A stretch of DNA of 64,000 nt from Streptomyces longhuiensis (GCF_020616555.1 NZ_CP085173.1:124001-188000), one strand, 5' to 3'. Numbered from the stretch's first letter, positions 33,826 through 43,139 are shown. Notes: generated by a model from the sequence alone, not told the origin. Numbers and translations are program-made.

Positions 33826-34227
33826 TCAGGCCCCGGTCCGGCGCAGCCACTCCTCTTCCTCGCCTGGTTCAGGCAGCACGTGCCCGCCCTCGACAGCGGA
33901 CCGTGCAGGGCCGTCCTGCAGTACCACCATGGTCTGGCTCTCGTCGACGCCGGAGATCCGGGCGATCGCTGAGGACAGCTCCAGGGCCAGTCGGGTCGCC
34001 TCCTTCTGCGGGTGGCCTCGCCGCACCCATCCACTGAGGATCAGCGTCTTCGCCGGCTGCCCGCCTGCGAAGACGCTGTCCGTAGGCAGCTCGGAGAACA
34101 CCACATTGACGTAGGCCGGTGGCAAGTGGTTGATGTCCACGTGAATCCGGGTGATCTCGGCTGCCAGCAGGGCCTTCACCTCGCTGGTCAGCGACCCCTG
34201 GGTGGTAGTGCACGTGTAGATGGGCAT
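33826..34227 (-). CDS. Tautomerase-superfamily protein
   Basis: A 133-residue protein. The second of two ATGs (34227) leaves Pro at position 2, the N-terminal catalytic base of this family after Met removal: MPIYTCTTTQGSLTSEVKAL; it is also better spaced (six bases) from GAGGAG than the ATG at 34230. Other features are LAAEITRIHVDINHLPPAYV, VVFSELPTDSVFAGGQPAKT, ILSGWVRRGHPQKEATRLAL. It resembles the cis-CaaD/malonate semialdehyde decarboxylase-like group rather than 4-oxalocrotonate tautomerase. Substrate unknown. Confidence 0.85.
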   Translation of the reverse strand: MPIYTCTTTQGSLTSEVKALLAAEITRIHVDINHLPPAYVNVVFSELPTDSVFAGGQPAKTLILSGWVRRGHPQKEATRLALELSSAIARISGVDESQTMVVLQDGPARSAVEGGHVLPEPGEEEEWLRRTGA

Positions 34228-34468
34228 CATGTCTCCTCAACTGCCTGGTGTTCACGGCTGGCAGGCGGCCGGGCCCTGAACAGACAGTGATCGTTGACGC
34301 GCTTCGAGCCAGGTTTTGGCGTCGTAACGGGCAGGAGATTCGTTTCGATCGGGTCAGCGAGCCGTTGTCGGTCCCGTTCGGACCGGAAGGATCCTCTGAT
34401 CTGCACCGTTGCTTGGGCTTTTGGCCCTCTGGGGGTTGAGCTGGTCGTGTAGTTCGCTGGGGGATCCG

Positions 34469-35230
34469 TCAAAAGCCTTTGCGCACACCCCCGTCGATCG
34501 ACAGCATCACGCCCGTCAGGTACGACGCGGCCGGCGAGAGCAGGAAGGCGGCGCTGCGACCGAACTCGTCCGGCGCGCCGTAACGGCGCAGGGGGACGTC
34601 GGCGGTGGCGCGCTCGCGGGCGGCGTCAGCGTCGCCGGTCCGTGCGTTGAGTTCGTGTACGCGGTCGGTTTCGATGTGGGCGGGCACGAGGCCGACGACG
34701 CGGATGCCCCTCGGGCCCAGCTCGTTCGCGAGGTTCTTGGCATATCCGGCCAGGCCCGGCCGCAGGGCGTTGGAGATCGCAAGGTCGGGGATCGGCTCAT
34801 ACACGGAGCTGGAGAGGACGAAGCCGATGGCACCTCCCGCGCCCAGCTCCGCCGCCACCGCGCGGGACAGCCGCACCGCGCCGAGGAAGACCGACTCGAA
34901 GGCGGTGCGCCACTGGTCGTCGTCGATGGTGTCCGACGTGCCTGCCGGGGGTCCGCCGACGCTGATGAGCACCCCGTCGAGCCGCTTGAAGGCATCATGT
35001 GCCGCGGCGACCAGCCGGTCTGGAGTGTCGCTCTCGGCGTTGTCGGCCACAACGCCGACCGCCTGCCCCGGGCCGCCGAGCTCCGCCTGTGCGGCGGCGA
35101 CTGACTTCTCACTGCGGCCGCTGACGACCACCCGCGCACCGTCCGCCACCAACTCGCGCGCCGCGGCCATGCCTAGCCCCCGGGTGCCGCCGGTGACTAT
35201 GTACACCCGGTCCTTCAGTCCGAAGTCCAT
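34469..35230 (-). CDS. Short-chain dehydrogenase/reductase with atypical active site
   Basis: A 253-residue SDR. The NAD(P)-binding motif TGGTRGLGMAAARELV is near residue 14, VVVSGRSEKSVAAA suggests NADP, and SVGGPPAG replaces NNAG near 89. The active-site serine lies in FVLSSSVYEPIPDLAISNAL. The usual YxxxK is replaced by SNALR (Asn/Arg), as in a known SDR subgroup. The C-terminus (GVMLSIDGGVRKGF) is typical. Such proteins are often annotated 3-oxoacyl-ACP reductase. It lies 52 bp downstream of benzoylformate decarboxylase on the same strand, so they may be co-transcribed. The ATG at 35230 follows GAGAGGGGAC. Confidence 0.88.
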   Translation of the reverse strand: MDFGLKDRVYIVTGGTRGLGMAAARELVADGARVVVSGRSEKSVAAAQAELGGPGQAVGVVADNAESDTPDRLVAAAHDAFKRLDGVLISVGGPPAGTSDTIDDDQWRTAFESVFLGAVRLSRAVAAELGAGGAIGFVLSSSVYEPIPDLAISNALRPGLAGYAKNLANELGPRGIRVVGLVPAHIETDRVHELNARTGDADAARERATADVPLRRYGAPDEFGRSAAFLLSPAASYLTGVMLSIDGGVRKGF

Positions 35231-35282
35231 GATTGCTGTCCCCTCTCCGCTCTTCTGTCTTCGACCGTGCAAGCCGCGCGGC

Positions 35283-36893
35283 CTACAACATCGCCTTCTG
35301 GGGCTGTGTGGCGACCACGATGACGGTGGTGGTGCCGGCGGTCAGGGCCGACTTGAACTCCCGCTCCAGGTCCTCGGTGGTCTCCACGTCGACGGCGCGG
35401 CATCCGAAGCCGCGGGCGACGGAGGCGATGTCGAGCCCCGGCAGGTCCAGCCCCGGTACGCCCGGGGTCTCCTCGAGTACCGCGAAGGACTTGAGGATGG
35501 AGTACTCCTGGTTGCGCATGACCACATACACGATCGGGAGGTTGTGCTGGGCCGCCGTGTAGATGGCCTGCACGGAGTACTGGAAGGAACCGTCGCCGAT
35601 CAGGCCGACCACCGGCCGTTCGACGCCCCGCTCCCGGTCGCCCAGCGCGACCCCCACCGCGGCCGGGGTGCCCCATCCGATGCCCCCGCTTGCCGTGGCG
35701 AAGAACGATCCGCTCCTGACCGTCGGGAGCCACTCGATCTGCTGGGCCATCGTGGAGGTCGATTCGTTGACGATGGCCGCGTCGGGCGGCCTGACCCTGC
35801 TCAGTGTGGCGTAGACCTCCGGTGGGGTGAGCGGGCTGTTCGGCGTCTGGGGCAGCTCACGGGGCCGCGGCATCGGTTCTGGAGCGGTCCGCGCCGGTCC
35901 CTCTGTGATCATGTCCAGGAGCAGCTTGATGGCCGTTTTGGGGTCGCCCAGGAGGCTGTCGCCCACGCGGGCCGCCGCGGCGACTGCCGGGTTGCCAGTG
36001 ATCTGCAGGAGTTCGGTGCCGTCGGGGAGGTAGTTGCCGGGGACGTAGGGGTAGTAGCGGAACACCTCCGCGCCGATCACGACCACCAGGTCGTGACCGG
36101 TCAGCCGGTCGCTGATGGTCTTGACCGACATGCCGAGCGGGCCGCCGAAGAGGGGGTGGTCCTCGGGGAAGGAGGCGCGGTCCAGCAGTGGGGCGCCGTA
36201 GACGGCGGCGCGCAGCTTCTCCGCCAGGGCGACGGCCGCGTCCCAGCCGCCGGCGCGGTCGACCTCCGGTCCGAAGACCAGTGCGGGGCGACGGCTGGCA
36301 GAGATGCGGTCGGCGAAGGCGCGCAGGCGCGCGATGTCGGGGGCGACACGGTCGCTCACCGTCCGCACTCTCGGGAAGCCGGCCAGGGGCCGCTTCCAGT
36401 CGTCCATGGGAATCGAGAGGTAGACCGGTCCCGTCGGCGGCTGCAGCGCCTGTGCGTAGGCCCGCATGAAAGCTTCGGGGACGTCTTCGGCGCGGGCCGG
36501 TTCGTAGGACCACTTCACCCATGGTTTGGGCAGCGTGGTGGCCTCGCGGTTGCCGAGGTACGGGTCCCCGATGACCAGTTCCCGGTGCTGCTGGCCGGAG
36601 GTGATGATCAGGGGCGTGCTCCCGTGGTAGGCCGCCACCAGGTTGCCCATCGCGTTTCCCATCCCGGCCGAGGAGTGCAGGTTGACCAGCGCGGGGCGGC
36701 CGGTGACCTGGGCGAAGGTGTCGGCCATCGCGATGACGGACGCCTCCTGCAGCGCCAGGACGTAGGTGAAGTCCTCGGGGAATTCCTGCAGGAACGGCTG
36801 CTCGGTGGAGCCGGGGTTACCGAAGACCGTAGTGAGGTTCAGGGTCCGCAGCAGGTCATAGGTCACGCTGCGGACGGTGGACTTCTCAGACAT
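35283..36893 (-). CDS. mdlC: Benzoylformate decarboxylase (ThDP enzyme)
   Basis: A 536-residue thiamine-diphosphate enzyme converting benzoylformate to benzaldehyde and CO2 (mandelate pathway). The Pyr domain includes [20 protein letters not shown] and the catalytic Glu in [28 protein letters not shown] follows. The central domain is [20 protein letters not shown]. The PP domain has the ThDP motif [20 protein letters not shown] ... MRNQEYSIL. The GNPGSTE start and HSSAG are typical of the MdlC group rather than acetolactate synthase. Directly upstream on the same strand lies a broken FMN alpha-hydroxy-acid oxidase, so the pair resembles a mandelate route. Other 2-keto-acid substrates cannot be excluded. 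Confidence 0.85.
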   Translation of the reverse strand: MSEKSTVRSVTYDLLRTLNLTTVFGNPGSTEQPFLQEFPEDFTYVLALQEASVIAMADTFAQVTGRPALVNLHSSAGMGNAMGNLVAAYHGSTPLIITSGQQHRELVIGDPYLGNREATTLPKPWVKWSYEPARAEDVPEAFMRAYAQALQPPTGPVYLSIPMDDWKRPLAGFPRVRTVSDRVAPDIARLRAFADRISASRRPALVFGPEVDRAGGWDAAVALAEKLRAAVYGAPLLDRASFPEDHPLFGGPLGMSVKTISDRLTGHDLVVVIGAEVFRYYPYVPGNYLPDGTELLQITGNPAVAAAARVGDSLLGDPKTAIKLLLDMITEGPARTAPEPMPRPRELPQTPNSPLTPPEVYATLSRVRPPDAAIVNESTSTMAQQIEWLPTVRSGSFFATASGGIGWGTPAAVGVALGDRERGVERPVVGLIGDGSFQYSVQAIYTAAQHNLPIVYVVMRNQEYSILKSFAVLEETPGVPGLDLPGLDIASVARGFGCRAVDVETTEDLEREFKSALTAGTTTVIVVATQPQKAML

Positions 36894-37059
36894 GGTTACA
36901 ACCGACTTTCTAGCTGGGGAGGCCGGACGCCGTCTTCGGCGTCGTGATGCCTTCTTCGGCGTTGTGGGGAGACCAGACCAGGCGCGGACAATCTGATCCT
37001 GCCGGGCAGGGGTCTGCTCGTCGCGACGCGTGGTCCATTCGGTGACGGCCCGACCCGAC

Positions 37060-37350
37060 GCGTCTGCCATGTGGATATGGCCCCGGCTGGCTGGCGCGTC
37101 GAGGGCGGGCAGGCCGCCGTTGGCCTGGCGTCCGCCGTGGTTGGAGCAGTAGATGCCGTCCACGCCGCCGTCCTTGGCACGGCGGACGTCGTCGGGGTGT
37201 CAGATGCCCTTCACGATCAGCGGCAGATCGGTGATCGAACGCATCCAGGGCAGGTCGTTCCAGGTCAGCGGGTTGCCGAAGATCCGTGCCCACTCGGCGA
37301 CCGCACCCGCCGGGTCATCCTCCGCGGAGCCGATACCAAACCCGCAAAAC
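37060..37350 (-). pseudogene. FMN-dependent alpha-hydroxy-acid oxidase, internal fragment
   Basis: Minus-strand reading gives GAVAEWARIFGNPLTWNDLP and WMRSITDLPLIVKGI, then TGA where a codon (probably Cys) is expected, then [20 protein letters not shown] and [17 protein letters not shown]-HPDDxRRAxDxGxDGIxxSNHGGRQ is the FMN-site signature of lactate/mandelate oxidases and dehydrogenases. N- and C-terminal parts are missing. It could have made the 2-oxo acid used by the downstream benzoylformate decarboxylase. Confidence 0.82.
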
Positions 37351-37356
37351 CACTCA

Positions 37357-37650
37357 CTTTCGGTGCGAGCAGCACGCGCGCACCAGGGCGGCTGAGTGGC
37401 TGAGTGGCTGGCGGGACGGCTCGGCGGTAGTGCCGGGGGTGCGGTGATCCGTTGCCGGCGTCGTTGGCGGCTGATCACTCCTTGGGTGATGGGGAAGAAC
37501 GGGTCACCTCAGCGAAACAGGCCTCGTCACCCTCTGCATTTTGATCAATCACCCGCTGTTATGTGCTCAGTGGGGAACGCTCTCGCGGAACCACTTGCGT
37601 GCCGGACCCTGCTCACGTGGGTGCTCTCGCTCAGTGGCTCCAAGAGGCGC
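37357..37650 (+). repeat. Partial duplicate of the Ku-tail/DUF6381 region, gene deleted
   Basis: 37357-37470 matches 23120-23222 (Ku tail SVRAARAHQGG with stop, then the following spacer) and 37471-37650 matches 23521-23680 (DUF6381 upstream region). The roughly 300 bp that carry the DUF6381 coding sequence at 23.3 kb are absent here, cleanly at the RBS side. Sequence between 37395 and 37410 has a short GAGTGGCT tandem. No gene is left in this interval. Confidence 0.75.
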
Positions 37651-37688
37651 CCCGGCGCTCGTAGCAGCGGCTCCATCGAGACGGTGCG

Positions 37689-38363
37689 TCAGGCGCGGTT
37701 CTCGTACTCCGCGATCAGACTGGAATCCAGATGCGAGAGAAGGTCTGCAGGGTCCTGGTAGACGGCGGCTGCTCCGGCTTCTTCGAGATCCGTCCGAGGG
37801 ATGCCGCCCGACAGTAGCGCCACGGCCCTTGCGCCCGCCTCTGTGGCTGCCTTCATGTCCCATACCGTGTCCCCGACGAAGACGGCCTCCGTGACGGCCA
37901 CTCCGACGAGTTCCAGCGCTTGGTGAACCGGATCGGGTGCGGGCTTGCCGGCTGCAACGTCATCGGCCGAGGCCACGCCGGCGATGACGTCATCCGCGTC
38001 GACAGCCCGCCGCAGAGCCTTGAGTTCCGCTCCCCCGGCAGAGGTGGCCAGCACGACAAGCCAACCCCGGTCTGCGAGGGTGCGCAGGAGGTCCTGGGCT
38101 CCCTCGAGAGCGGGGAGCCGGTCGAACCATGTGCCGTACAACGTGTCGTGGGCGGCTGCCAGAGCTTCATCCTCGTCCCCGTCACGGCCATCGCCCAGCA
38201 GATGGGCGACGAGATCGCTTGCGCTGAGTCCGATCGCCCGGTGGATCTCCCGCATCGCCACATGATGCCCCGCTTGCCGGAATGCCTCCCACCACGCGAT
38301 GACGTGAAGGTGGTTGGTGTCGGTGAGGGTGCCGTCGACGTCGAACAGGACTGCGCGTGGCAT
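37689..38363 (-). CDS. HAD-family hydrolase (phosphoglycolate phosphatase-like)
   Basis: A 224-residue haloacid-dehalogenase phosphatase. Motif I is LFDVDGTLTDTNHLH (nucleophile D8, acid D10) and motif II VVLATSAGGAEL. The Lys of motif III is in DDVAAGKPAPDPVHQALELV, and motif IV is AVFVGDTVWDMKAATEAGA. A helical cap (residues 18-85) marks subclass IA, like phosphoglycolate phosphatase or beta-phosphoglucomutase relatives. Substrate cannot be read from sequence. It lies 104 bp downstream of the F420 oxidoreductase on the same strand. Confidence 0.9.
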   Translation of the reverse strand: MPRAVLFDVDGTLTDTNHLHVIAWWEAFRQAGHHVAMREIHRAIGLSASDLVAHLLGDGRDGDEDEALAAAHDTLYGTWFDRLPALEGAQDLLRTLADRGWLVVLATSAGGAELKALRRAVDADDVIAGVASADDVAAGKPAPDPVHQALELVGVAVTEAVFVGDTVWDMKAATEAGARAVALLSGGIPRTDLEEAGAAAVYQDPADLLSHLDSSLIAEYENRA

Positions 38364-38467
38364 GACTGTTGCCTTCCGGGACTGGGGAAGTGAGGTTCAC
38401 AGGCGTGAAACAACGTGCACCGGTGCGGTCGAGGCGGATGAACGACCGACGTCACGGGTTGGCCCGT

Positions 38468-39433
38468 TCAAAGCTCTCGCAGTGCGGGCAGCAGATGCTT
38501 CTCCGCCCAGTCGATGAACGGGCGCTGCCGGTCACCCCCCACCTGAACGAGTGCGATCTCGGTGAATCCCGCCTCGATGTAAGGCCGGACAGCGTCGGCG
38601 AAGGCTCCGACGTCGTCCCCGCAGGGGATCGTTTCAGCGACGTCGTCAGGCGTGACGTAGGTCGTCGCGACGTTGAAGCCGGACGGGCCCGGCAACTCGG
38701 CATTGACCGGCCAGCCGCCCAGAGCCCAGCGGAATTGGTCGTGAGCACGAAGCACGGCGGCGTGCCGGTCGGTGTCGTAGCAGACCGGGAGCTGACCGAT
38801 CTTCGGCTTGCCTGCCCCTCCGTGCCGGTCAAAGGCGTCCAGCAGTTCGGCCTTCGGCTCGGTGGCGATGACCAGGTCGGCCAGCCGGCCGGCGAGTGAA
38901 CAGGAGCGTTCCCCAGAGACCGCGATCCCGACCGGAGGGGCTTGGCCCGGCAGGTCCCACAGCTTCGCGTTCTCCACGTCGAAATGAGTGCCCTGATGGT
39001 TCAGCTCACCGCCTGCGAAGAGAGCGCGAATGATCTCGACCGCCTCTTCCAGCATGTCGAGACGGACACCGGCCGACGGCCAGCCCCCGCCCACCACATG
39101 CTCGTTGAGGTTCTCCCCCGACCCGAGACCGAGACGGAATCGGCCCTCGGAGAGCAACTGCATCGTGGCCGCCTTCTGGGCCACCACAGCCGGGTGATAG
39201 CGAATCGTCGGGCAGGTCACGAACGTCATGAGCGGAATGCGTGTGGTCGCCTGAGCCGCAGCACCGAGCACACTCCAGGCGTAAGGTGCGTGCCCCTGCG
39301 AGGCCAGCCAGGGGAAGTAGTGATCCGACGTCACGGAAAAGTCGAACCCTGCCCGCTCCGCCGCGACGACATTGTCCACCAGAGTCCTCGGACCTGCCTG
39401 CTCCGTCATCATCGTGTAGCCGAATCGCACCAT
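38468..39433 (-). CDS. LLM-class F420-dependent oxidoreductase
   Basis: A 321-residue TIM-barrel luciferase-like protein: MVRFGYTMMTEQAGPRTLVD, SVTSDHYFPWLASQGHAPYA, TCPTIRYHPAVVAQKAATMQ, SEGRFRLGLGSGENLNEHVV, PPVGIAVSGERSCSLAGRLA. The pattern matches the F420-dependent TIGR03557/G6PDH-like group, in which the HYFPW region and the GLGSGENLNEHV loop contact F420. Substrate unknown. Possibly co-transcribed with the HAD hydrolase. Confidence 0.9.
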   Translation of the reverse strand: MVRFGYTMMTEQAGPRTLVDNVVAAERAGFDFSVTSDHYFPWLASQGHAPYAWSVLGAAAQATTRIPLMTFVTCPTIRYHPAVVAQKAATMQLLSEGRFRLGLGSGENLNEHVVGGGWPSAGVRLDMLEEAVEIIRALFAGGELNHQGTHFDVENAKLWDLPGQAPPVGIAVSGERSCSLAGRLADLVIATEPKAELLDAFDRHGGAGKPKIGQLPVCYDTDRHAAVLRAHDQFRWALGGWPVNAELPGPSGFNVATTYVTPDDVAETIPCGDDVGAFADAVRPYIEAGFTEIALVQVGGDRQRPFIDWAEKHLLPALREL

Positions 39434-39802
39434 GGTTCACGATTTGCCGAAGCCCTCACGTCCAAAACTCCTCGGGTTCCAGTTTCACCCCGTGCAACCC
39501 GCCGTCAGAAGAGGCCGCCCGACCCGCCCACGCCTCGATACCAAGGCCGGGTGCGCGGCCCGATGCCGTGCTCATCCGCCGCCGGAACTCCTGGTGTTGT
39601 TGCAGATGGCGGAGTTGCTATCTCGCACATCGCCGGACGTGACCCTGAACCACCGAACGCACCGCGGGGTCGTTCGGTTCGGACACCGCATCGAGGTCAC
39701 CAGCACCCGCGACAGCAGCACGTAGCCATGGTCTGGCCTCCTTCTCCGGTGGCGGATGAAGCCCCCTCCGCGCCTGCCGCGCTCCCCGTGATGACGCGCT
39801 CG
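39434..39802. other. Gap with no recognised gene
   Basis: No protein-like frame or strong hairpin seen in this interval. Confidence 0.4.
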
Positions 39803-39958
39803 TTACCAGTAATGCTTGCGTCCGCCGACGGAGTGTCCGACCGCTCCCATGATCCAGAGGATGGCTCCGATGACGACGAGGATGACACCGATGGTCCACA
39901 GGATGCTGATTCCCGTGACGAAGCCGATGACCAGCAAAATTACACCGAGGGCGACCAT
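39803..39958 (-). CDS. Small membrane protein (DUF6131-like, 51 aa)
   Basis: The ATG at 39958 follows GGAGGTCAGA on the minus strand. MVALGVILLVIGFVTGISIL, WTIGVILVVIGAILWIMGAV, GHSVGGRKHYW: two membrane helices and a short polar tail ending in HYW, the pattern of the Streptomyces DUF6131 family. It is probably an integral membrane stress protein; function unknown. At 51 residues it is easily missed. The 740 bp to the next gene start hold no further complete gene. Confidence 0.82.
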   Translation of the reverse strand: MVALGVILLVIGFVTGISILWTIGVILVVIGAILWIMGAVGHSVGGRKHYW

Positions 39959-40699
39959 TCTGACCTCCGATTTCACTGTGCCGCTTCAGTCAGCCTAGGC
40001 GCCTCTGGCACTAGCCGCGTGCTGTGCCCGGTGATGCCATCCCAGTGGGCGTAAGTCCCTCGGGCGCGTGGCCCCGACCGGCTCCGCGGGCATTCCTACG
40101 GCCGCCACTCCACGCAGCATCGCCATGCGCGCTCCCTGCCCTCATCGCGGTTGCGGCAACCGCTAGGCCTGTCCGGCGGAACCTAACGCGTACGAGCAGT
40201 TGAGCGAGAGCTTCGGGACACAGCACGGCCTGACAGCAGCTGTCAACGGGGGTCTTCCGGTCGAGACCCGGCAATGACTGCACGCCCTGTCCGGGCCCAG
40301 ACGGATTGAGAGCAAAGGTGTCACACGATGCCCGCGCGTCAGCGGCCGAGAGCCTTTCGCAACGCGTACGACCACCTACGCACTTACGGTGACGATCGCA
40401 CGCCAGGCTGTTGCCGCGCGCCCATGATGTGGAGGTGCGAGAGGGCACGTCTCCTCACGCGCCCCTGGGCCACTCGGGTGAGGAGCCCATGCATCTCGAT
40501 CAGGAGTGTCGTGGTGACGGAGTTCGGCTATGTCCCAGGGTCCGCCCTGGCTATGCCCATGGGGTGGGCCGGTTGCGCCTCTCCGGTCATCTTCAGATAG
40601 CGGATTGACGGCTGGACCAGCGGTTGGCATGGCGCGCGCCAACCGCCCCTGGGCGGTGTTCCCCAGGGCCCTGCACGCGAGCCGCCCCGGCATCCGGAT

Positions 40700-40941
40700 C
40701 CGGATGCCTGAGCCAGTCCCGCGCCCTGGCGGACGTCTTCGCCACCGCGGCCGCCGGATTCATCAACGGCACGACCTGGCAGGTCGTCACCGCTGAGTCC
40801 CTGGACGTCCGCACCCTGCCAAGTTCGCGTTGCCGGAGTGGCGCGAAGCGATGGCGGGGAGCCTGTACTGGGCCCGTTGCTACGTGGCGGCGCACCGTGC
40901 CGAGGACGCGAGTGCACTGGAGGTGTGTGATGAGTGCTGAC
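40700..40941 (+). pseudogene. Remnant of an unidentified gene in front of acetate kinase
   Basis: The first part reads SRALADVFATAAAGFINGTT with WQVVTAESLDVRTL, similar to a stretch at 45.64 kb (RALAGVFATAAFGIVSTDIW). After a frame change near 40817 the sequence reads KFALPEWREAMAGSLYWARC with YVAAHRAEDASALEVC and stops at TGA inside the first codons of acetate kinase. These may be pieces of two genes. Neither is identified. Confidence 0.4.
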
Positions 40942-42072
40942 CGCTCCCACGAGAGCCGTGATGGTCACGTACTGGTCCTCGATGCTGGCTCTTCGAGCCT
41001 TCACATCGCCCTGTTCGCTGCGGGCGGTGAACGGGTGGCGGATCGAGACGCCTCGGAGCCCCCCGGGCCTGCTGCGGCGGCGGAACTGCGGAATTTCCTC
41101 AGCGAGGTGCCCACTCCTGCGGCGGTCGGTCACCGCATCGTCCACAGCGGTCCGCACCTGACCGGTCATACGCTGATCGACGCACGCGTACGGGCTCTGC
41201 TGGCGGACGTCGCCGATCTGGCGCCGCTGCATGTGACCCCTGCCCTGCCTGTGGTCGATGCCGCACGAGAACTCCTGCCCGACGTTCCTCATGTCGCCTG
41301 CTTCGACACTGTCTTTCACAAGGATCTGCCGGCACAGGCGCGCACGTACGCCGTGCCGGAGCGATGGCGAGCCGAATACGGGCTGCGCCGGTACGGCTTC
41401 CACGGGCTTTCCTACTCGTGGGCACTCCAGAGGACGGCGCAGGCCCTGGGCCGCCCCGTCGACAACCTCCAGGTCGTGCTCGTGCACCTGGGCGGCGGCT
41501 GCTCGGCCTGCGCCGTCCGGAACGGACGCAGCGTGGACACCACCATGGGCCTCACTCCGCTGGAAGGCCTGGTGATGAGCCGGCGCAGCGGCAGCCTCGA
41601 CCCCGGCGCGCTGCTGTGGCTGCAGCGGCGGCACGGTCTGAGCACGGACGAATTGGATGACACACTCCACCGGCATTCCGGTCTGCTCGGCCTCTCCGGT
41701 ATCTCGGGAGACACCCGGGACCTGGTGCGCGCCCGCGCGGAGGGTGATGCCGCGGCCGCGTTGGCTCTGGCGACATTCACACTCAGCTGCCGCAGGGGCA
41801 TCGCCTCGATGGCCGCCTCGCTGGACCGGCTGGACGCGCTGGTCTTCACCGGGGAGATCGGCGAAGACCAACCCGAGGTACGCGAGGAGATCTGCTCGGC
41901 CCTGACTGTTCTCGGTGTACGAGGCGGGCTGCTCGTCCCCGAATTGGAAGATTTGATGCGGGAAGGGCTCCGACGCATCGATCAGGCGAGGAGAGGTGTC
42001 CCGGTCCTCGTGGTCGCAACCGGCGAGACACAGCAGATCGCCGCCGAGACCCGACGGGTGCTCGGCATGTGA
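40930..42072 (+). CDS. ackA: Acetate/propionate kinase
   Basis: A 380-residue ASKHA-fold kinase forming acetyl phosphate from acetate and ATP. The phosphate-1 motif is LVLDAGSSSLHIALF (usual NAGSSSLK; Lys to His here). GHRIVHSGPHLTGHTLID is the acetate-site loop, then CFDTVFHKDLPAQARTYAVP, YGFHGLSYSWALQRTAQ, LVHLGGGCSACAVRNGRSVD, TTMGLTPLEGLVMSRRSGSL, GISGDTRDLVRA and VFTGEIGEDQPEVREEICSA. GGAGGT lies five bases before the ATG at 40930. No phosphotransacetylase or phosphoketolase gene is nearby. Confidence 0.93.
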   Translation: MSADRSHESRDGHVLVLDAGSSSLHIALFAAGGERVADRDASEPPGPAAAAELRNFLSEVPTPAAVGHRIVHSGPHLTGHTLIDARVRALLADVADLAPLHVTPALPVVDAARELLPDVPHVACFDTVFHKDLPAQARTYAVPERWRAEYGLRRYGFHGLSYSWALQRTAQALGRPVDNLQVVLVHLGGGCSACAVRNGRSVDTTMGLTPLEGLVMSRRSGSLDPGALLWLQRRHGLSTDELDDTLHRHSGLLGLSGISGDTRDLVRARAEGDAAAALALATFTLSCRRGIASMAASLDRLDALVFTGEIGEDQPEVREEICSALTVLGVRGGLLVPELEDLMREGLRRIDQARRGVPVLVVATGETQQIAAETRRVLGM

Positions 42073-42261
42073 CTGGCCAAGGCAACTGCCGGCACATCCA
42101 CACTCGCCTGGCCCGCGCAAAGAACCGGCCTCCTGCACCATCATCTCCGGCGGACTGCTGCAGATCTCCAAGGGATTCCACATCGGGAATGACATGAAGC
42201 AGGTGATCGCCGCCGCGATCCTGCTCGGCGCCGCGATCGGCGCCCTTGCCTGCAGCCTGCT

Positions 42262-42595
42262 GACCGCGCGCATCGGCCGGCACCGCACGGGTGTCGAGTC
42301 GGGCGGCGAGGTCGGGACGGGCGGTGGTCAGGTGGGGGCGAGTGGCGTTGAGGGGGTGGATGAGGTCAGCGGGGTCGTTGTGAGGGCGAGGGCCGCGTGG
42401 AGTTGGTCGAGCGGGTGGCGGGCGGCGGGGAAATCGGTGAGGGCGGTGGTCTGGCGGGCGACGCGGCGCAGGTCGGGCCCATTCGGCTTGGGTGCGGTCG
42501 GCGGCGCGGCGTTCGCGGGTGGCCTGGGCCCCGGCGATGTCACGCCTCGCCCCTTCCCCCAGACTGCCCTCAAAGGAAGAGATCAGCTCGTCCAC
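42262..42595 (-). pseudogene. RheA-like repressor remnant
   Basis: Two minus-strand frames give pieces of the RheA-like family: ERRAADRTQAEWAR, then DLRRVARQTTALTDFPAARH with PLDQLHAALALTT (compare HLRQLAGQITALTDLPAQAQ with PPLARLTEALADN in the intact protein), then ADLIHPLNATRPHLTTARPD with LAARLDTR. At least two frame changes occur. No hsp20 gene or operator accompanies it. Confidence 0.75.
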
Positions 42596-42639
42596 CCGTT
42601 CATCGGCACATCGCGCCTGCGAGCCGGAGAACGCCTAGC

Positions 42640-43131
42640 ATGCTGACTGTGCGACCCATTCTCCCGAAGTTCGAGGGCGGCCGGGTGCAGGGCCTCCTGC
42701 AGCTCATCGAGGACGGCATCCACCTCGTCGTCGCGGCGCTCCTTGTACTGCTCGCGGGGCTCCTGACCGTCGGGGTCGTCCACGACGTCATCAGGTCGAT
42801 CCAGGGGCCATACCGTGAGGAGACGGTCGTTCTCTCCGCCCTGGACAACGGCCTTGTGCTGTTCATCGTGGCCGAGCTGCTGCACACCGTCCGCCTCACC
42901 ATCAGGAACCAGACCCTCGACGCGGAGCCGTTCCTCGTCGTTGGCCTCATTGCCGGCATCCGCAGGGTGCTCATCGTGACAGCCGAGGCGGAGAAGTCCT
43001 TCCGGTGGAACGTCGAGGGGATCGAACTGCTCATCCTGGCGGGGCTGATCCTCGTGATGGCGACAGCGGTGTACGTGTGGCGGCGCTCGACGCGGCCGGG
43101 AGACTACTTCCCGCTCCAGGAGGCCCCGTAG
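42640..43131 (+). CDS. PsiE-family (phosphate-starvation-inducible) membrane protein
   Basis: A 163-residue protein with four membrane helices: GIHLVVAALLVLLAGLLTVG, VLSALDNGLVLFIVAELLHT, EPFLVVGLIAGIRRVLIVTA, GIELLILAGLILVMATAVYV. The loop (HDVIRSIQGPYREETVVLSA) and the ending YVWRRS fit PsiE. Role unknown in actinobacteria. The ATG at 42640 follows CCGGAGAAC. It is convergent with the FUSC transporter gene, with eight bases between stop codons. Confidence 0.88.
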   Translation: MLTVRPILPKFEGGRVQGLLQLIEDGIHLVVAALLVLLAGLLTVGVVHDVIRSIQGPYREETVVLSALDNGLVLFIVAELLHTVRLTIRNQTLDAEPFLVVGLIAGIRRVLIVTAEAEKSFRWNVEGIELLILAGLILVMATAVYVWRRSTRPGDYFPLQEAP

Positions 43132-43139
43132 CCGGGCCG

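Noticed and set aside
34605..36947. 780-codon plus-strand open frame
   Set aside because: Covers the SDR and benzoylformate decarboxylase genes in antisense; both of those have full motif sets.
40528..42288. 586-codon minus-strand open frame
   Set aside because: Antisense shadow of acetate kinase, whose motifs are complete on the plus strand.
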